Shown here piece by piece: positions 8,352-16,411 of a stretch of DNA of 57,978 nucleotides; the first letter of the stretch is position 1; every line of letters begins with the position of its first letter. The notes beneath the pieces were generated by a model. It had not been told where the DNA came from, made no database searches, and saw only the letters and a list, made by a program, of their open reading frames with translations. Source of the DNA: an uncultured Lachnospiraceae bacterium (GTDB lineage Bacteria > Bacillota > Clostridia > Lachnospirales > Lachnospiraceae); NCBI GenBank assembly GCA_947053345.1, contig CAMRSM010000027.1, positions 1-57,978 of the forward strand, written 5' to 3'. A program made the translations under genes and the position numbers.

Positions 8352-9188
8352 TCATTTATTTTCCGTAAACCGTCCGCAAACCACGCGGTCAAGCCCTGCA
8401 TAATCCTTGCTGACCGAAATCTCCCCAAACCCATTTTCCGAAAGCAGGCGTGTGACCGCCTCCGCCTGGTCGCAGCCAATCTCCAAAAAAAGCATACCGC
8501 CATCCGACAGATGTCCCCCTGCCTCCCCGGCGATCCTCCGGTAAAAACACAACCCGTCCTCATCCCCGTCCAACGCCATGCGCGGCTCATAATCACGCAC
8601 CTCCGGCATCAGGGAGGAGAGCTCCCCCGTCCGGATATAGGGCGGGTTGGAAACGATCACATCAAAGAGCCCCGGCACATCCCCAAAAAGATCACTCCGT
8701 ATCCAGTGCACTTCCGCCCCAAGAACCTCTGCATTGCCCGCCGCGACCGCCAAGGCATCCTCCGATAAATCCACCCCTGCGGCGTACTTCAGGCAGCACA
8801 ATTTTGCCAGGCTTAAGATGATGCAGCCGGAACCTGTACACATATCGAGCACCCGCTTGCCGCTGCAATGGCGCATTGCGTTTTCAACAAGACATTCCGT
8901 GTCCTGCCTCGGAATCAGCACCGCGGGCGAAACCGAAAACGGCAGTCCCATAAACTCCTGCTCCCCCGTAATATACTGCAGCGGCACATGCGACGCACGC
9001 AGCAAAACGGCATCCCGGAATCTTTCACACAAATCTGCATCAAACGGCCTTTCCGCATCAAAATACAGCGCAGCCGTGCCAAACCCGGTAAGCTTTCTCA
9101 GCAACAGCCCCGCATCCACGCGCGCATCCGCGATCCCGGCAGCGGCAAGTTCCTGCTTTGCCCAATGATACGCTTCCCCGATGGTCAT
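8352..9188 (-). CDS. prmC: Release factor glutamine methyltransferase
   Basis: 278 residues. SAM-dependent enzyme that N5-methylates the Gln of the GGQ motif in RF1 and RF2. The N-terminal helical substrate domain (EAYHWAKQELAAAGI...DARVDAGLLL) is followed by a Rossmann methyltransferase domain with motif I VLDMCTGSGCI (~114-124) and the diagnostic catalytic NPPY (VSNPPYIRTG, ~179-188). Its ATG directly follows the TAA of the upstream DUF1385 gene, so translational coupling is likely. The 163-base gap to prfA shows no gene of its own. Confidence 0.95.
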   Translation of the reverse strand: MTIGEAYHWAKQELAAAGIADARVDAGLLLRKLTGFGTAALYFDAERPFDADLCERFRDAVLLRASHVPLQYITGEQEFMGLPFSVSPAVLIPRQDTECLVENAMRHCSGKRVLDMCTGSGCIILSLAKLCCLKYAAGVDLSEDALAVAAGNAEVLGAEVHWIRSDLFGDVPGLFDVIVSNPPYIRTGELSSLMPEVRDYEPRMALDGDEDGLCFYRRIAGEAGGHLSDGGMLFLEIGCDQAEAVTRLLSENGFGEISVSKDYAGLDRVVCGRFTENK

Positions 9189-10421
9189 TTAGCCCTCATC
9201 CTTCTTATTCCCCCTTGCGTCCGCAGTCTTTTCCTCATAGATAAAAAAGCGGTCAAGCGCGCGCAGGATATCGTCCTCTTCCTCCTCGCCCGCCGGAGCT
9301 TTCATGGCACTTGCCGAGGAAACCTTCCCGGAATAAATCTTGTTTTTCAGACCGATCTGTTTTTCGATCGCCGCCGCAAGCTCCTCCTCCGACTTAGACG
9401 GAGCGTCGAAAAGACGGTCAAGTGAGGACAGTTCTTCCTCTACCGCCGCCGCACTCTCCTGCCGCTTTTCGCCACGCTCCGGCACTGCTTTGTTCTGCTT
9501 CCCCGTCAAACGCTTCCTCGCGATGCCCTCCTTATCCTGGAACGCCCGCCAGTCAAACACAGCCTCCACCGATGCGATCGCAACCTCGATCATCGAATCG
9601 TCCGGCTCTTTTGTCGTCAGCTTCTGCAAGAGCAGGCCCGGCCTGCTAAGTAACGCAACGATCCTGTTATTGCTCCTGCCCGCCAAGCGGATAAACTCAT
9701 AAGAAATTCCCGCGATCAACGGAATCAGCACGATGCGCAGCACATAGCGCAGCCATGCCGTCCGCACCCGGATAAACATGAAAAGCACAAAGCTCACAAG
9801 CATGACAACCAGAAGAAAGCTCGTCCCACAGCGTTTATGGCTTCTGGTCTGCCGCCTGACATTCGCCACGGTCAGTTCCTCCCCGCTCTCGACGCAGTTA
9901 ATGCATTTATGCTCTGCCCCGTGGTACATAAAAACGCGCTTGATATCCTCCACCCTCGCAATCAGCACAACATAAGCCACGAACATCACAATGCGCAACA
10001 CACCCTCAAACAACAGCTTTAATGTCTCTGAACGGAGCAGATGCCCCAAAAGACTTGAGATCAAAAGTGGGAGCAGGATGAAAACCACGACCGCCATAAA
10101 CACAGACAACACAACAACCCCGGCATCGAGCAGTGTCTCCTTCGTCTTTGAAACGTTCTTTCCCTCTTCCTCCCCATCCTCAAAAAATTCCGAGGAATAT
10201 GTCAATGTGCGGATTCCCAGCACGAGCGACTCCGCAAAAGTCACGACCCCGCGGATGACCGGAAGACGGAAGAATACATTTCGTTCCCCGATGCTGCGGC
10301 AATCCCCTGTCTTTATTTCAATCTGGTTATCCGGCTTGCGGACCGCGACCGCGTAACGGTTCTTATTTTTCATCATGACACCCTCTAAAACCGCCTGTCC
10401 GCCGATCTCCGATGATTTCAT
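9189..10421 (-). CDS. DUF1385 integral membrane protein
   Basis: 410 residues from the ATG at 10421 (GGAAGGG six bases upstream); an in-frame start at 10502 adds 27 unlikely residues. It begins with the family hallmark IGGQAVLEGVMMK and contains YHGAEHKCINCVE and RRQTRSHKRCGTSF, the conserved His/Cys region of DUF1385 (YqhQ-like) proteins. Several hydrophobic segments lie between about residues 90 and 260. A non-conserved acidic, low-complexity tail of ~110 residues (EEELSSLDRLF and EEEEDDILRALDRFF, two similar short helices) follows. B. subtilis YqhQ is linked to forespore-stage functions, but the biochemical role is unknown. The gene is next to prmC and prfA in many Clostridia. Confidence 0.88.
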   Translation of the reverse strand: MKSSEIGGQAVLEGVMMKNKNRYAVAVRKPDNQIEIKTGDCRSIGERNVFFRLPVIRGVVTFAESLVLGIRTLTYSSEFFEDGEEEGKNVSKTKETLLDAGVVVLSVFMAVVVFILLPLLISSLLGHLLRSETLKLLFEGVLRIVMFVAYVVLIARVEDIKRVFMYHGAEHKCINCVESGEELTVANVRRQTRSHKRCGTSFLLVVMLVSFVLFMFIRVRTAWLRYVLRIVLIPLIAGISYEFIRLAGRSNNRIVALLSRPGLLLQKLTTKEPDDSMIEVAIASVEAVFDWRAFQDKEGIARKRLTGKQNKAVPERGEKRQESAAAVEEELSSLDRLFDAPSKSEEELAAAIEKQIGLKNKIYSGKVSSASAMKAPAGEEEEDDILRALDRFFIYEEKTADARGNKKDEG

Positions 10422-10522
10422 CTTTTTCCCTTCCTGCCCTTTTGCGCGGGCATTTCGCCAACAGTCCGCACGAGACAGACTGCCCTCCTGTTTCCAAAAC
10501 AAACGATCGCTTCATTGAAAAA

Positions 10523-10556
10523 CAGGCTGAGATTACTTCTAACCTCAGCCTGATTT
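10523..10556 (-). terminator. Rho-independent terminator after rpmE
   Basis: In the minus sense CAGGCTGAG, a 12-base loop, CTCAGCCTG, then GTTTTTC. It lies 30 bases after the rpmE stop and upstream of the DUF1385 gene. Confidence 0.8.
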
Positions 10557-10586
10557 TAAACCTCTGCAGCTATTCTTATGCCCGTC

Positions 10587-10793
10587 CTAGTTGTTATTCA
10601 GACCGTAACGGCGGTTGAACTTGTCAATTGCACCGCGTGCGGCTGCGGCCTTTTGCTGGCCGGTGTAGAAGGAATGACACTTGGAGCAAACTTCCACGTG
10701 AATCTCCGGCTTCGTGGAACCGGTCACGAACTCATTACCGCAGTTGCAGGTAACCTTTGCCTGATAATACTTCGGCTGAATGGATTCTTTCAT
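10587..10793 (-). CDS. rpmE: 50S ribosomal protein L31, zinc-binding type
   Basis: 68 residues from the ATG at 10793. The GTG at 10802 overlaps the Shine-Dalgarno site GAGAGGTG and is unlikely. The sequence MKESIQPKYYQAKVTCNCG with CSKCHSFYTGQQK contains the four Cys (CNC plus CSKC) of the C+ form of L31 that binds zinc, rather than the zinc-free paralogue made under zinc limitation. L31 bridges the subunits at the central protuberance. It has its own promoter at 10863-10891 and terminator at 10523-10556, so it can be expressed independently of rho just upstream. Confidence 0.96.
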   Translation of the reverse strand: MKESIQPKYYQAKVTCNCGNEFVTGSTKPEIHVEVCSKCHSFYTGQQKAAAARGAIDKFNRRYGLNNN

Positions 10794-10862
10794 AATCTTC
10801 ACCTCTCATGATCCTGTGTGCAGCGATTTCTAACCGATGCACATGATTTTAACAGCTTGCTT

Positions 10863-10891
10863 ATTATACCATAGCTTTTTCCGCTTGGCAA
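10863..10891 (-). promoter_or_regulatory. Sigma-A promoter of rpmE
   Basis: Minus-sense TTGCCA, exactly 17 bases, TATAAT. The start point would fall about 60 bases upstream of the rpmE ATG. The -35 box lies directly after the rho stop codon. Confidence 0.8.
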
Positions 10892-10894
10892 GTC

Positions 10895-12970
10895 CTAATA
10901 TGCAAACTTTGTCTTTTTTATTGTCTCAATGAACTCCGCGTTGTTCTTCGTTGACGCGAACATCTGGATGATGCGCTCCACCGCCTCCTCCTGTTTCATG
11001 CCGTTAAACGCCCGGCGCATCAGCACATTGGCTTCAATCTCCGGCTGGCTAAGAAGCAGATCCTCCCGCCTTGTGCTGGAGCGCGGCAGGTCGATCGCCG
11101 GGAAAATGCGGCGCTCGGAAAGATTGCGGTCAAGCACAAGCTCCATATTGCCGGTTCCCTTAAATTCCTCGAAAACAACATCGTCCATGCGGCTTCCGGT
11201 CTCCACAAGCGCAGTCGCAAGGATCGTCAGGCTCCCGCCCTCGCGCATATTGCGCGCCGCGCCGAAAAACTTTTTCGGCATATGCAGCGCCGCCGGGTCA
11301 AGGCCGCCCGAGAGCGTGCGCCCGCTCGACTGCACCGTCAAGTTATAGGCGCGCGCCAGACGCGTGATGCTGTCCAGCAGGATAATGACATCCTTGCCGT
11401 GCTCCACCAGGCGCTTTGCGCGCTCAATGACCATCTCGGACACCCTTTTATGGTTTTCCGGAAGCTCATCAAACGTGGAATAGATCACTTCCACATTGTC
11501 ACTCTGGATGGATTCCTTGATATCCGTAACCTCCTCCGGCCGCTCGTCGATGAGGAGGATGATCATATGCATCTCCGGGTGGTTTTTTGTGACTGCGTGC
11601 GCAACCTGCTTCAACAGTGTCGTCTTGCCGGCCTTCGGCTGGGAGACGATCATCCCGCGCTGTCCTTTTCCGATCGGGGATACCAAATCCATGATGCGCA
11701 TCGCCGGTTTGCAGCCGGGTGTTTCAAGATGGATCCTCCGGTTTGGAAAAATTGGTGTCAATTCCTCAAATTTCGGGCGTGTGAGCGCCTCCGACGGCGG
11801 AAACCCGTTGATCGTATTAACATACAAAAGCGGGCTGAATTTCTCCGTCTGGCTGCGGATCTTTGTATTCCCGACAATCACATCGCCGGTCTTTAAGTTC
11901 ATTTTGCGGATCTGCATCGGTGACACATAGACATCGTTACTGCCCGGCAGGAAATTGTCACAGCGGATAAAGCCAAAGCCTTCCTGCATGATCTCAAGGA
12001 TCCCTTCCTTTGTCTCCCCGCTGTCAAGCTGTTCCAATTCTTCCTGTGTCAATGGCTGGTTCGGCCGGTAAGCTGCGCCGGCCGGCGGCTGGAGCATTGG
12101 ATTTTGCGACACACCCTCCCTTGGTTCCGGCACCCCGCCATACTGGTTGGTATACGGGTTTGTCTGGGCGCGCTCCCCTCTTTCGGGAAACGGCTGCTGC
12201 CTCCCGTAACCGCCTTTTTGCCGGTTATCCCTCGGGTGGATACCGCCATAACCGCCGCGCTCCCCCCTTGCACGCTCGGCTCCGTCCGTTCCGTAACCGG
12301 TTCTGCGCTCGGTATTTTCCGCCGTATATCCCGTCCTGCGCTCGCTGCCCTGCGCCGTGTTATCCCTCTGGGGCACGGTATATGCGGTATCCCTGAAAAC
12401 CCTGCCGGCTGGCTCTTTCTGGGGGATGTTGCGGTTCTCGCCCCGTTCCGGGGGAATTGCTTCCCTCCGGCCTGCCGCACTAACTTCCCCTCGTTCCTGG
12501 GACATTGCCTCCTTCCGGCCTGCCGCGCTGGCTCCCCCTCGTTCCGGAGGCATTGGCTCCGCCTGATCCGCCGTGTTAGCTCCCCCTCGTTCCGGGAACA
12601 TTACCTCCTCATGGTCCGCTGCGTTGGCTCTCCCTCGCTCCGGAGGCATCGCCCCCTTCCGGTCTGCTGTATTGGCTTCCACTCGCTCCGGGGACATTGC
12701 CTCCTTCCGACCCGCTGTATTAACTCCCGCTCGTTCCGGAGGCATTGCCTCCCTTCTGCCGGCTGGGTTCCCCCCCTTCTGCTGCGGCGGCACAAAATCC
12801 CCTCCGCCGTCCGCACGGGCTTCCGGCTCCGCTTTCCGATCCGCGGTCTGCGCCCGCTCCAACAGTTCCACAAGCTCCTGCTTCTTTTTTGAGGTAATCC
12901 CCGTTATGCCCTTTTCTTTGGCCAGGCTCCTCAATTCCGCCAGCGACATTTTCCCATACTGGTTTTCCAT
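10895..12970 (-). CDS. rho: Transcription termination factor Rho with long repeat-rich insertion
   Basis: 691 residues from the ATG at 12970 (AAGGAG seven bases upstream), far longer than the ~420 of E. coli Rho. Residues 1-40 are the N-terminal helical domain (MSLAELRSLAKEKGI). Residues ~41-310 are a hydrophilic, probably disordered insertion: seven 16-residue repeats with core EAMPPERG (~66-177), then an Arg/Gly/Tyr-rich stretch (ERRTGY, RGGYGG). The cold-shock RNA-binding domain follows (EGILEIMQEGFGFIR), then the RecA-type ATPase with Walker A QPKAGKTT (Lys449), Walker B VIILLDSITRL and R-loop region SGGLDPAAL. Catalytic parts look intact, so it should be an active hexameric RNA helicase. 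Large N-terminal insertions occur in other Clostridia and Actinobacteria. Confidence 0.96.
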   Translation of the reverse strand: MENQYGKMSLAELRSLAKEKGITGITSKKKQELVELLERAQTADRKAEPEARADGGGDFVPPQQKGGNPAGRREAMPPERAGVNTAGRKEAMSPERVEANTADRKGAMPPERGRANAADHEEVMFPERGGANTADQAEPMPPERGGASAAGRKEAMSQERGEVSAAGRREAIPPERGENRNIPQKEPAGRVFRDTAYTVPQRDNTAQGSERRTGYTAENTERRTGYGTDGAERARGERGGYGGIHPRDNRQKGGYGRQQPFPERGERAQTNPYTNQYGGVPEPREGVSQNPMLQPPAGAAYRPNQPLTQEELEQLDSGETKEGILEIMQEGFGFIRCDNFLPGSNDVYVSPMQIRKMNLKTGDVIVGNTKIRSQTEKFSPLLYVNTINGFPPSEALTRPKFEELTPIFPNRRIHLETPGCKPAMRIMDLVSPIGKGQRGMIVSQPKAGKTTLLKQVAHAVTKNHPEMHMIILLIDERPEEVTDIKESIQSDNVEVIYSTFDELPENHKRVSEMVIERAKRLVEHGKDVIILLDSITRLARAYNLTVQSSGRTLSGGLDPAALHMPKKFFGAARNMREGGSLTILATALVETGSRMDDVVFEEFKGTGNMELVLDRNLSERRIFPAIDLPRSSTRREDLLLSQPEIEANVLMRRAFNGMKQEEAVERIIQMFASTKNNAEFIETIKKTKFAY
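12440..12775 (-). repeat. Seven 48-bp tandem coding repeats inside rho
   Basis: Each unit encodes 16 residues of the form G-x-N/S-x-A-x-R-K-E-A-M-x-P-E-R-G. The units differ at several positions, so the array is not newly formed, but length variation by slippage is likely between strains. Confidence 0.85.
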
Positions 12971-13064
12971 TTTCTTACTCCTTATAATATGTGGTTTTAA
13001 TCTAAATTTGGATTTACTGCACAATCTTCCAGAAACTGTAGACAAAGATGATTCTTCTGTGCTT

Positions 13065-13093
13065 ATTATACACCATCTTTTTCAAAAAGAAAA
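13065..13093 (-). promoter_or_regulatory. Candidate promoter of rho
   Basis: Perfect TATAAT (plus 13065-13070) with a weak -35 TTTTCT 17 bases upstream. It is about 95 bases before the rho ATG, which leaves a leader that could host autoregulation. Confidence 0.5.
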
Positions 13094-13177
13094 GCCTATC
13101 TTTCACGCTACGTTTTCCCATAATTTCATTATACATGATTTCCAGAGAATTGGAAGAGTTTTGGGCATAAAATTTTA

Positions 13178-13204
13178 GCCGGGAACCAAACTCCGGTTCC
13201 CGGC
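13178..13204 (-). terminator. Stem-loop after the cNMP-binding gene
   Basis: 10-bp perfect stem GCCGGGAACC / GGTTCCCGGC with a 7-base loop. In the minus sense it is followed by TAAAATTTTAT, a poor but AT-rich tail, just after the stop of the gene at 13225. Confidence 0.6.
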
Positions 13205-13224
13205 CACATTGCCTGACAAAGCTG

Positions 13225-13707
13225 TCACAAAAAGTTTCTTCCCTCCCCGACAGACATGTTCAGTCCTACCACGCCATACTGCATGATCTTCTTTTTGATA
13301 TCTTCCGTGCGCTTCCGGTTTACATTTTGCTTTTCGTTGATGTCATCAAGCAAAAGAGCAATGTTTTTTTGCATCAGTGTGTAAGTATGCACCATGTTTT
13401 GCATGATGTCGATCGCGTTGCGGGGATTGCTGCGGATAAACTCTTCCAAGGAATCCTTTGTGATCCGCATGAGCAAAACCTCGTCATACGCGATGATCGT
13501 GTATATGCTCGGCTGGTCGGAAAGCACATGCACCTCCCCGAAGCATTTGGACTTTGAATAAATCCCGATCAAATGCTCGTCCGGGTGGCCGTACCTCACA
13601 TAAACCGCCACGGAGCCATACACTATTTTATACATTTCATGGTAGACCTCCCCCTCCTGCAAGATTACTTCATCCGCATAAAAGGTCTGCATTTTCGCAT
13701 TTTCCAT
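13225..13707 (-). CDS. Cyclic-nucleotide-binding-domain protein without DNA-binding domain
   Basis: 160 residues from the ATG at 13707 (GGGGG eight bases upstream). An in-frame GTG at 13767 would add 20 residues but lacks a ribosome site. Residues ~10-110 form a cNMP-binding beta-roll: DEVILQEGEVYHEMYKIVYG, then CFGEVHVLSDQPSIYTIIA, the GE..L......A pattern of the phosphate-binding cassette. The usual Arg of cAMP binders is not evident, so the ligand is unclear. The C terminus is a helical tail with no HTH, unlike Crp/Fnr regulators. It lies at the end of the phosphatase-STAS-HATPase cluster, so it probably gives a signal input to that partner-switching module. Confidence 0.75.
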   Translation of the reverse strand: MENAKMQTFYADEVILQEGEVYHEMYKIVYGSVAVYVRYGHPDEHLIGIYSKSKCFGEVHVLSDQPSIYTIIAYDEVLLMRITKDSLEEFIRSNPRNAIDIMQNMVHTYTLMQKNIALLLDDINEKQNVNRKRTEDIKKKIMQYGVVGLNMSVGEGRNFL

Positions 13708-13779
13708 CGCACTGCCCCCGCTTTCCCAAAACTTGCCGGAAACTTCTCCTTCCAGCTTGATACGCACACAGCCAAAATC

Positions 13780-14187
13780 TTAAATCCTTTTTTTGATCCG
13801 CAAAATGTTCTGTCCGTCTTTATATTCGTAGGCGATCTCATCCATGCTCTTTTTGACCATGAAAATACCGAGCCCGCCGAATTCCCGTTCCTGCGCGCCA
13901 AGCGATATGTCAGGATCCGCCTTCGCCAACGGGTCATACGGGACACCGTTGTCGATAAAGGTAATGATGACCGCGAGCGGCTCCCCTGATACCTCCACGC
14001 GCACCGTCGCCGGGCCAATGTCCGGGTTGTACGCGTAATGCGCGATATTCCCAAACAGTTCGTCAATCGCGACCGCAATCTGCATCTGCGCTTTGACCGG
14101 GCAATCGTATTTTTCCAGCTCCTCTTCCACAAAGGAGGTAACTCTGGCAATATTTTCGACCGTCGCATCCACCGTCAATTCTTCCAT
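13780..14187 (-). CDS. Anti-sigma factor / serine kinase (RsbW-SpoIIAB-like HATPase)
   Basis: 135 residues, a single HATPase_c_2 domain of GHKL type. Motifs: N box DELFGNIAHYAY (~43-54), G1 FIDNGVPYDP (~76-85), G2 EFGGLGIFMVKK (~100-111). Proteins of this kind bind a sigma factor or other target and phosphorylate a Ser on a STAS antagonist. The STAS partner (14329-14628) and a PP2C phosphatase that would reverse the phosphorylation (14878-16281) lie directly upstream. No sigma factor gene is present here, so the regulated target is unknown. A candidate promoter lies at 14245-14272. Confidence 0.88.
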   Translation of the reverse strand: MEELTVDATVENIARVTSFVEEELEKYDCPVKAQMQIAVAIDELFGNIAHYAYNPDIGPATVRVEVSGEPLAVIITFIDNGVPYDPLAKADPDISLGAQEREFGGLGIFMVKKSMDEIAYEYKDGQNILRIKKRI

Positions 14188-14244
14188 CTGCGTTCTCTCT
14201 ATACTTTCTTAATTTATTTTCCGGGAAAAAATTCATTCCGGCGA

Positions 14245-14272
14245 TTCATATAATGGTTTCAAATTTTGACAA
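14245..14272 (-). promoter_or_regulatory. Candidate promoter of the HATPase gene
   Basis: Minus-sense TTGTCA, 16 bases, TATGAA, about 58 bases upstream of the start at 14187, in a 140-base gap between the STAS and HATPase genes. Confidence 0.35.
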
Positions 14273-14328
14273 TAATTCACCTTGATTTCTTCCATATCCT
14301 GCCCCATGCATTGCGCCCGCCGGGTTTT

Positions 14329-14628
14329 CTAAGCCTCGACCGTGAGGATATCCGCAAATCCCGTCACTTCAAAAATTTCCTGGATCATATCGTTGACATG
14401 TATCACCCGCATACTTCCCTGCTTATTCATGGTTTTCTGCGCACCCAGAAGAATGCGCAGCCCCGCGGACGAAAGATAATCCAACAATTTCATGTCGATT
14501 GTAAGCTCCGTGATGCCGTCGACGGAAGCTTTTAACGCCGCCTCAAACTCCGGCGCAGTCGTCGTATCCAACCGCCCTTCCAATGCCAGACATAAGCTGC
14601 TTCCGTTTACGGTTTTTGTTATCTTCAT
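14329..14628 (-). CDS. STAS-domain anti-sigma factor antagonist
   Basis: 99 residues, typical of SpoIIAA/RsbV. It contains LALEGRLDTTTAPEFEAAL (~13-31) and the phosphorylation-site motif DYLSSAGLRILL (~49-60), in which the second Ser aligns with the regulatory Ser of SpoIIAA. In the known mechanism the unphosphorylated form captures the HATPase partner and frees its target; the PP2C phosphatase encoded upstream removes the phosphate. It is 250 bases after the phosphatase gene and 141 before the HATPase gene. All catalytic and interaction residues look intact. Confidence 0.9.
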   Translation of the reverse strand: MKITKTVNGSSLCLALEGRLDTTTAPEFEAALKASVDGITELTIDMKLLDYLSSAGLRILLGAQKTMNKQGSMRVIHVNDMIQEIFEVTGFADILTVEA

Positions 14629-14861
14629 CTCATTTGCTCCTTCTCCTGCGATAATTTAGGAACATCCGGATTTGGATGTTATGTTTTCCCTTTTTCACTA
14701 TACCAGAAAAATATCCCTTTTGAAACATCAAAGCGCCGTTCGCACTTTTTTGGGCATACATCGCAGCTTCCGGAAAATTATAGAATGTGCGGGAAATCCC
14801 CCGCCCCCTGCCCACCAAAAAGCCGCCGTCCTCCCCGACCGCGGAACCGCACATAACAATA

Positions 14862-14892
14862 CCGGCAGGGAGAGGGATCACTGCCCTGCCGG
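14862..14892 (-). terminator. Stem-loop overlapping the end of the phosphatase gene
   Basis: CCGGCAGGG / CCCTGCCGG, 9 bp, with a 13-base loop. One arm lies in the last codons of the phosphatase. The tail (TATTGTTATG in the minus sense) is not a strong U tract, so it may act as a partial terminator or an mRNA-end stabiliser. Confidence 0.45.
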
Positions 14893-16281
14893 CATACTTT
14901 GCCGGTACGTGACACATAGCATCGTAATATCGTCAAACTGGGACGCTTTGCCCACGAAGTCATCAAGATCCGCCTTCACGGCAAGCAGTAATTCCTCCGG
15001 GGACTTGCCACCGTTGCGGCAGAGCACTTCCTGCAGCCGCCCTGTCCCGTAAAACTCCTCGTCCGCATTCGTCGCTTCTGTTACGCCGTCCGTATACAAA
15101 AATATCCGGTCACCCGGCATCAGCTGCATGCTCCCCGCACGGTACTTCGTGTCTTCCATGCCCGCGAGAACAAAGCCCGCGTGAAACCTGCAGGGCGCAT
15201 ACCCTTCCTTCCCTTTGGCGAGGAACGGCGGCTCATGCCCCGCGTTGACAAAATCAAACTGTCCCGTCACCAGATCAAGAACCCCCTCAAACGCCGTGAT
15301 GAAAAGTCCTTCGCTGTTGGACTCGCAAAGCAAGTGGTTGACCTCCGTGAAGACACTCCCAAGGTCAGCGCCCGGCTGCGTGCGGTCTTTAATCAGGGTT
15401 TTGCCGATCACCATAAAAAGTGCCGCGGGAACTCCTTTTCCGGAAACATCCGCCATCACGACCGCCAGATGCCTCTCGTCCACCATAAAGAAATCATAGA
15501 AATCGCCGCCCACCTCCTTGGCAGGGTTCATCGAGGCATAGATATCAAATTCCGCCCGCTCCGGAAATGCAGGAAAGATCCGCGGCAGCATATCCGCCTG
15601 AATATGCCTTGCGACATCCAGCTCGGCGGTGATGCGCTGGCGCTCCACGCTGTCCCGCTCCTGTTTTTCCAACAGCGACCTCGTCCGTCCCGCCATCGTC
15701 GTACAGATGGCAGAAAGCCCAAACAGGATTGCCGCCCGCGGCAGCACAAAGAAAAATCCCGCGTCCACGAGAAGCTTTCTGGTGATGACCCGCGGACCGG
15801 AATAGTAGGCGGCATCCAGCAAAATCTGATCCCATTCCCCCACATACATTCCGATATAGATCGAAGCGGAAAATAAAACCTGAGATGCGAAAAGCGTCAG
15901 GCGGGTCAGGCTTTTGGAATAATAATGGCAGCTTAGCATCAGCGGGAGTGTCCACGCCAGGACACCATGCTTTGGCATGGCACAAGAAAGGACAAAAACC
16001 CCCATGATCCCGCAAAAAAGCACCACATATTTTACCCATGCCCACTCCGGTGCCACCCATCTACAGATCAGTGTGGGAATCAGAAAGAATAGAACCAGCA
16101 TGGCCATCGCCGTATTCATGATATTCCCCGGAACAATAAAAATGCCAAGCACATTTAAGAGCCATGCGCCCGCGCCCACCCCTGCGCAGACAAGCAGGCA
16201 GCGGGCGGCATAGCAGTTCGCTTCCGCCTCATTCTCCTTAAAAACATTCCCGTTCCCTGTCACCGCGTCCATATCTATCAT
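14878..16281 (-). CDS. Membrane-anchored PP2C (SpoIIE/RsbU-type) phosphatase
   Basis: 467 residues from the ATG at 16281 (GGAG eight bases upstream); the frame is open further, to 16470, but that part is not protein-like. The N-terminal ~200 residues hold about six membrane segments. A short coiled linker (LLEKQERDSVERQRITAELD) leads to a SpoIIE domain: ARHIQADMLPRIFPAFP, PAKEVGGDFYDFF with a metal-binding Asp, VVMADVSGKGVPAALFM, and near the end GDRIFLYTDGVTEATN and QFDDITMLCVTY. These are the PP2C metal-site motifs. It should dephosphorylate the STAS protein encoded next to it. The membrane domain could receive the signal, but its ligand is unknown. Confidence 0.9.
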   Translation of the reverse strand: MIDMDAVTGNGNVFKENEAEANCYAARCLLVCAGVGAGAWLLNVLGIFIVPGNIMNTAMAMLVLFFLIPTLICRWVAPEWAWVKYVVLFCGIMGVFVLSCAMPKHGVLAWTLPLMLSCHYYSKSLTRLTLFASQVLFSASIYIGMYVGEWDQILLDAAYYSGPRVITRKLLVDAGFFFVLPRAAILFGLSAICTTMAGRTRSLLEKQERDSVERQRITAELDVARHIQADMLPRIFPAFPERAEFDIYASMNPAKEVGGDFYDFFMVDERHLAVVMADVSGKGVPAALFMVIGKTLIKDRTQPGADLGSVFTEVNHLLCESNSEGLFITAFEGVLDLVTGQFDFVNAGHEPPFLAKGKEGYAPCRFHAGFVLAGMEDTKYRAGSMQLMPGDRIFLYTDGVTEATNADEEFYGTGRLQEVLCRNGGKSPEELLLAVKADLDDFVGKASQFDDITMLCVTYRQSMPAGQ

Positions 16282-16411
16282 CCCGCTCACTCCGTCAATC
16301 CAATCGTTATTCAAACATCCGATTGTATTGTAGCATCCCTTGCGGCACACATCAAGAACAGTCCATACCCGGATTGCTGCGTTCTGTTCCCTCCGGCACC
16401 ATCCCCGCGCT

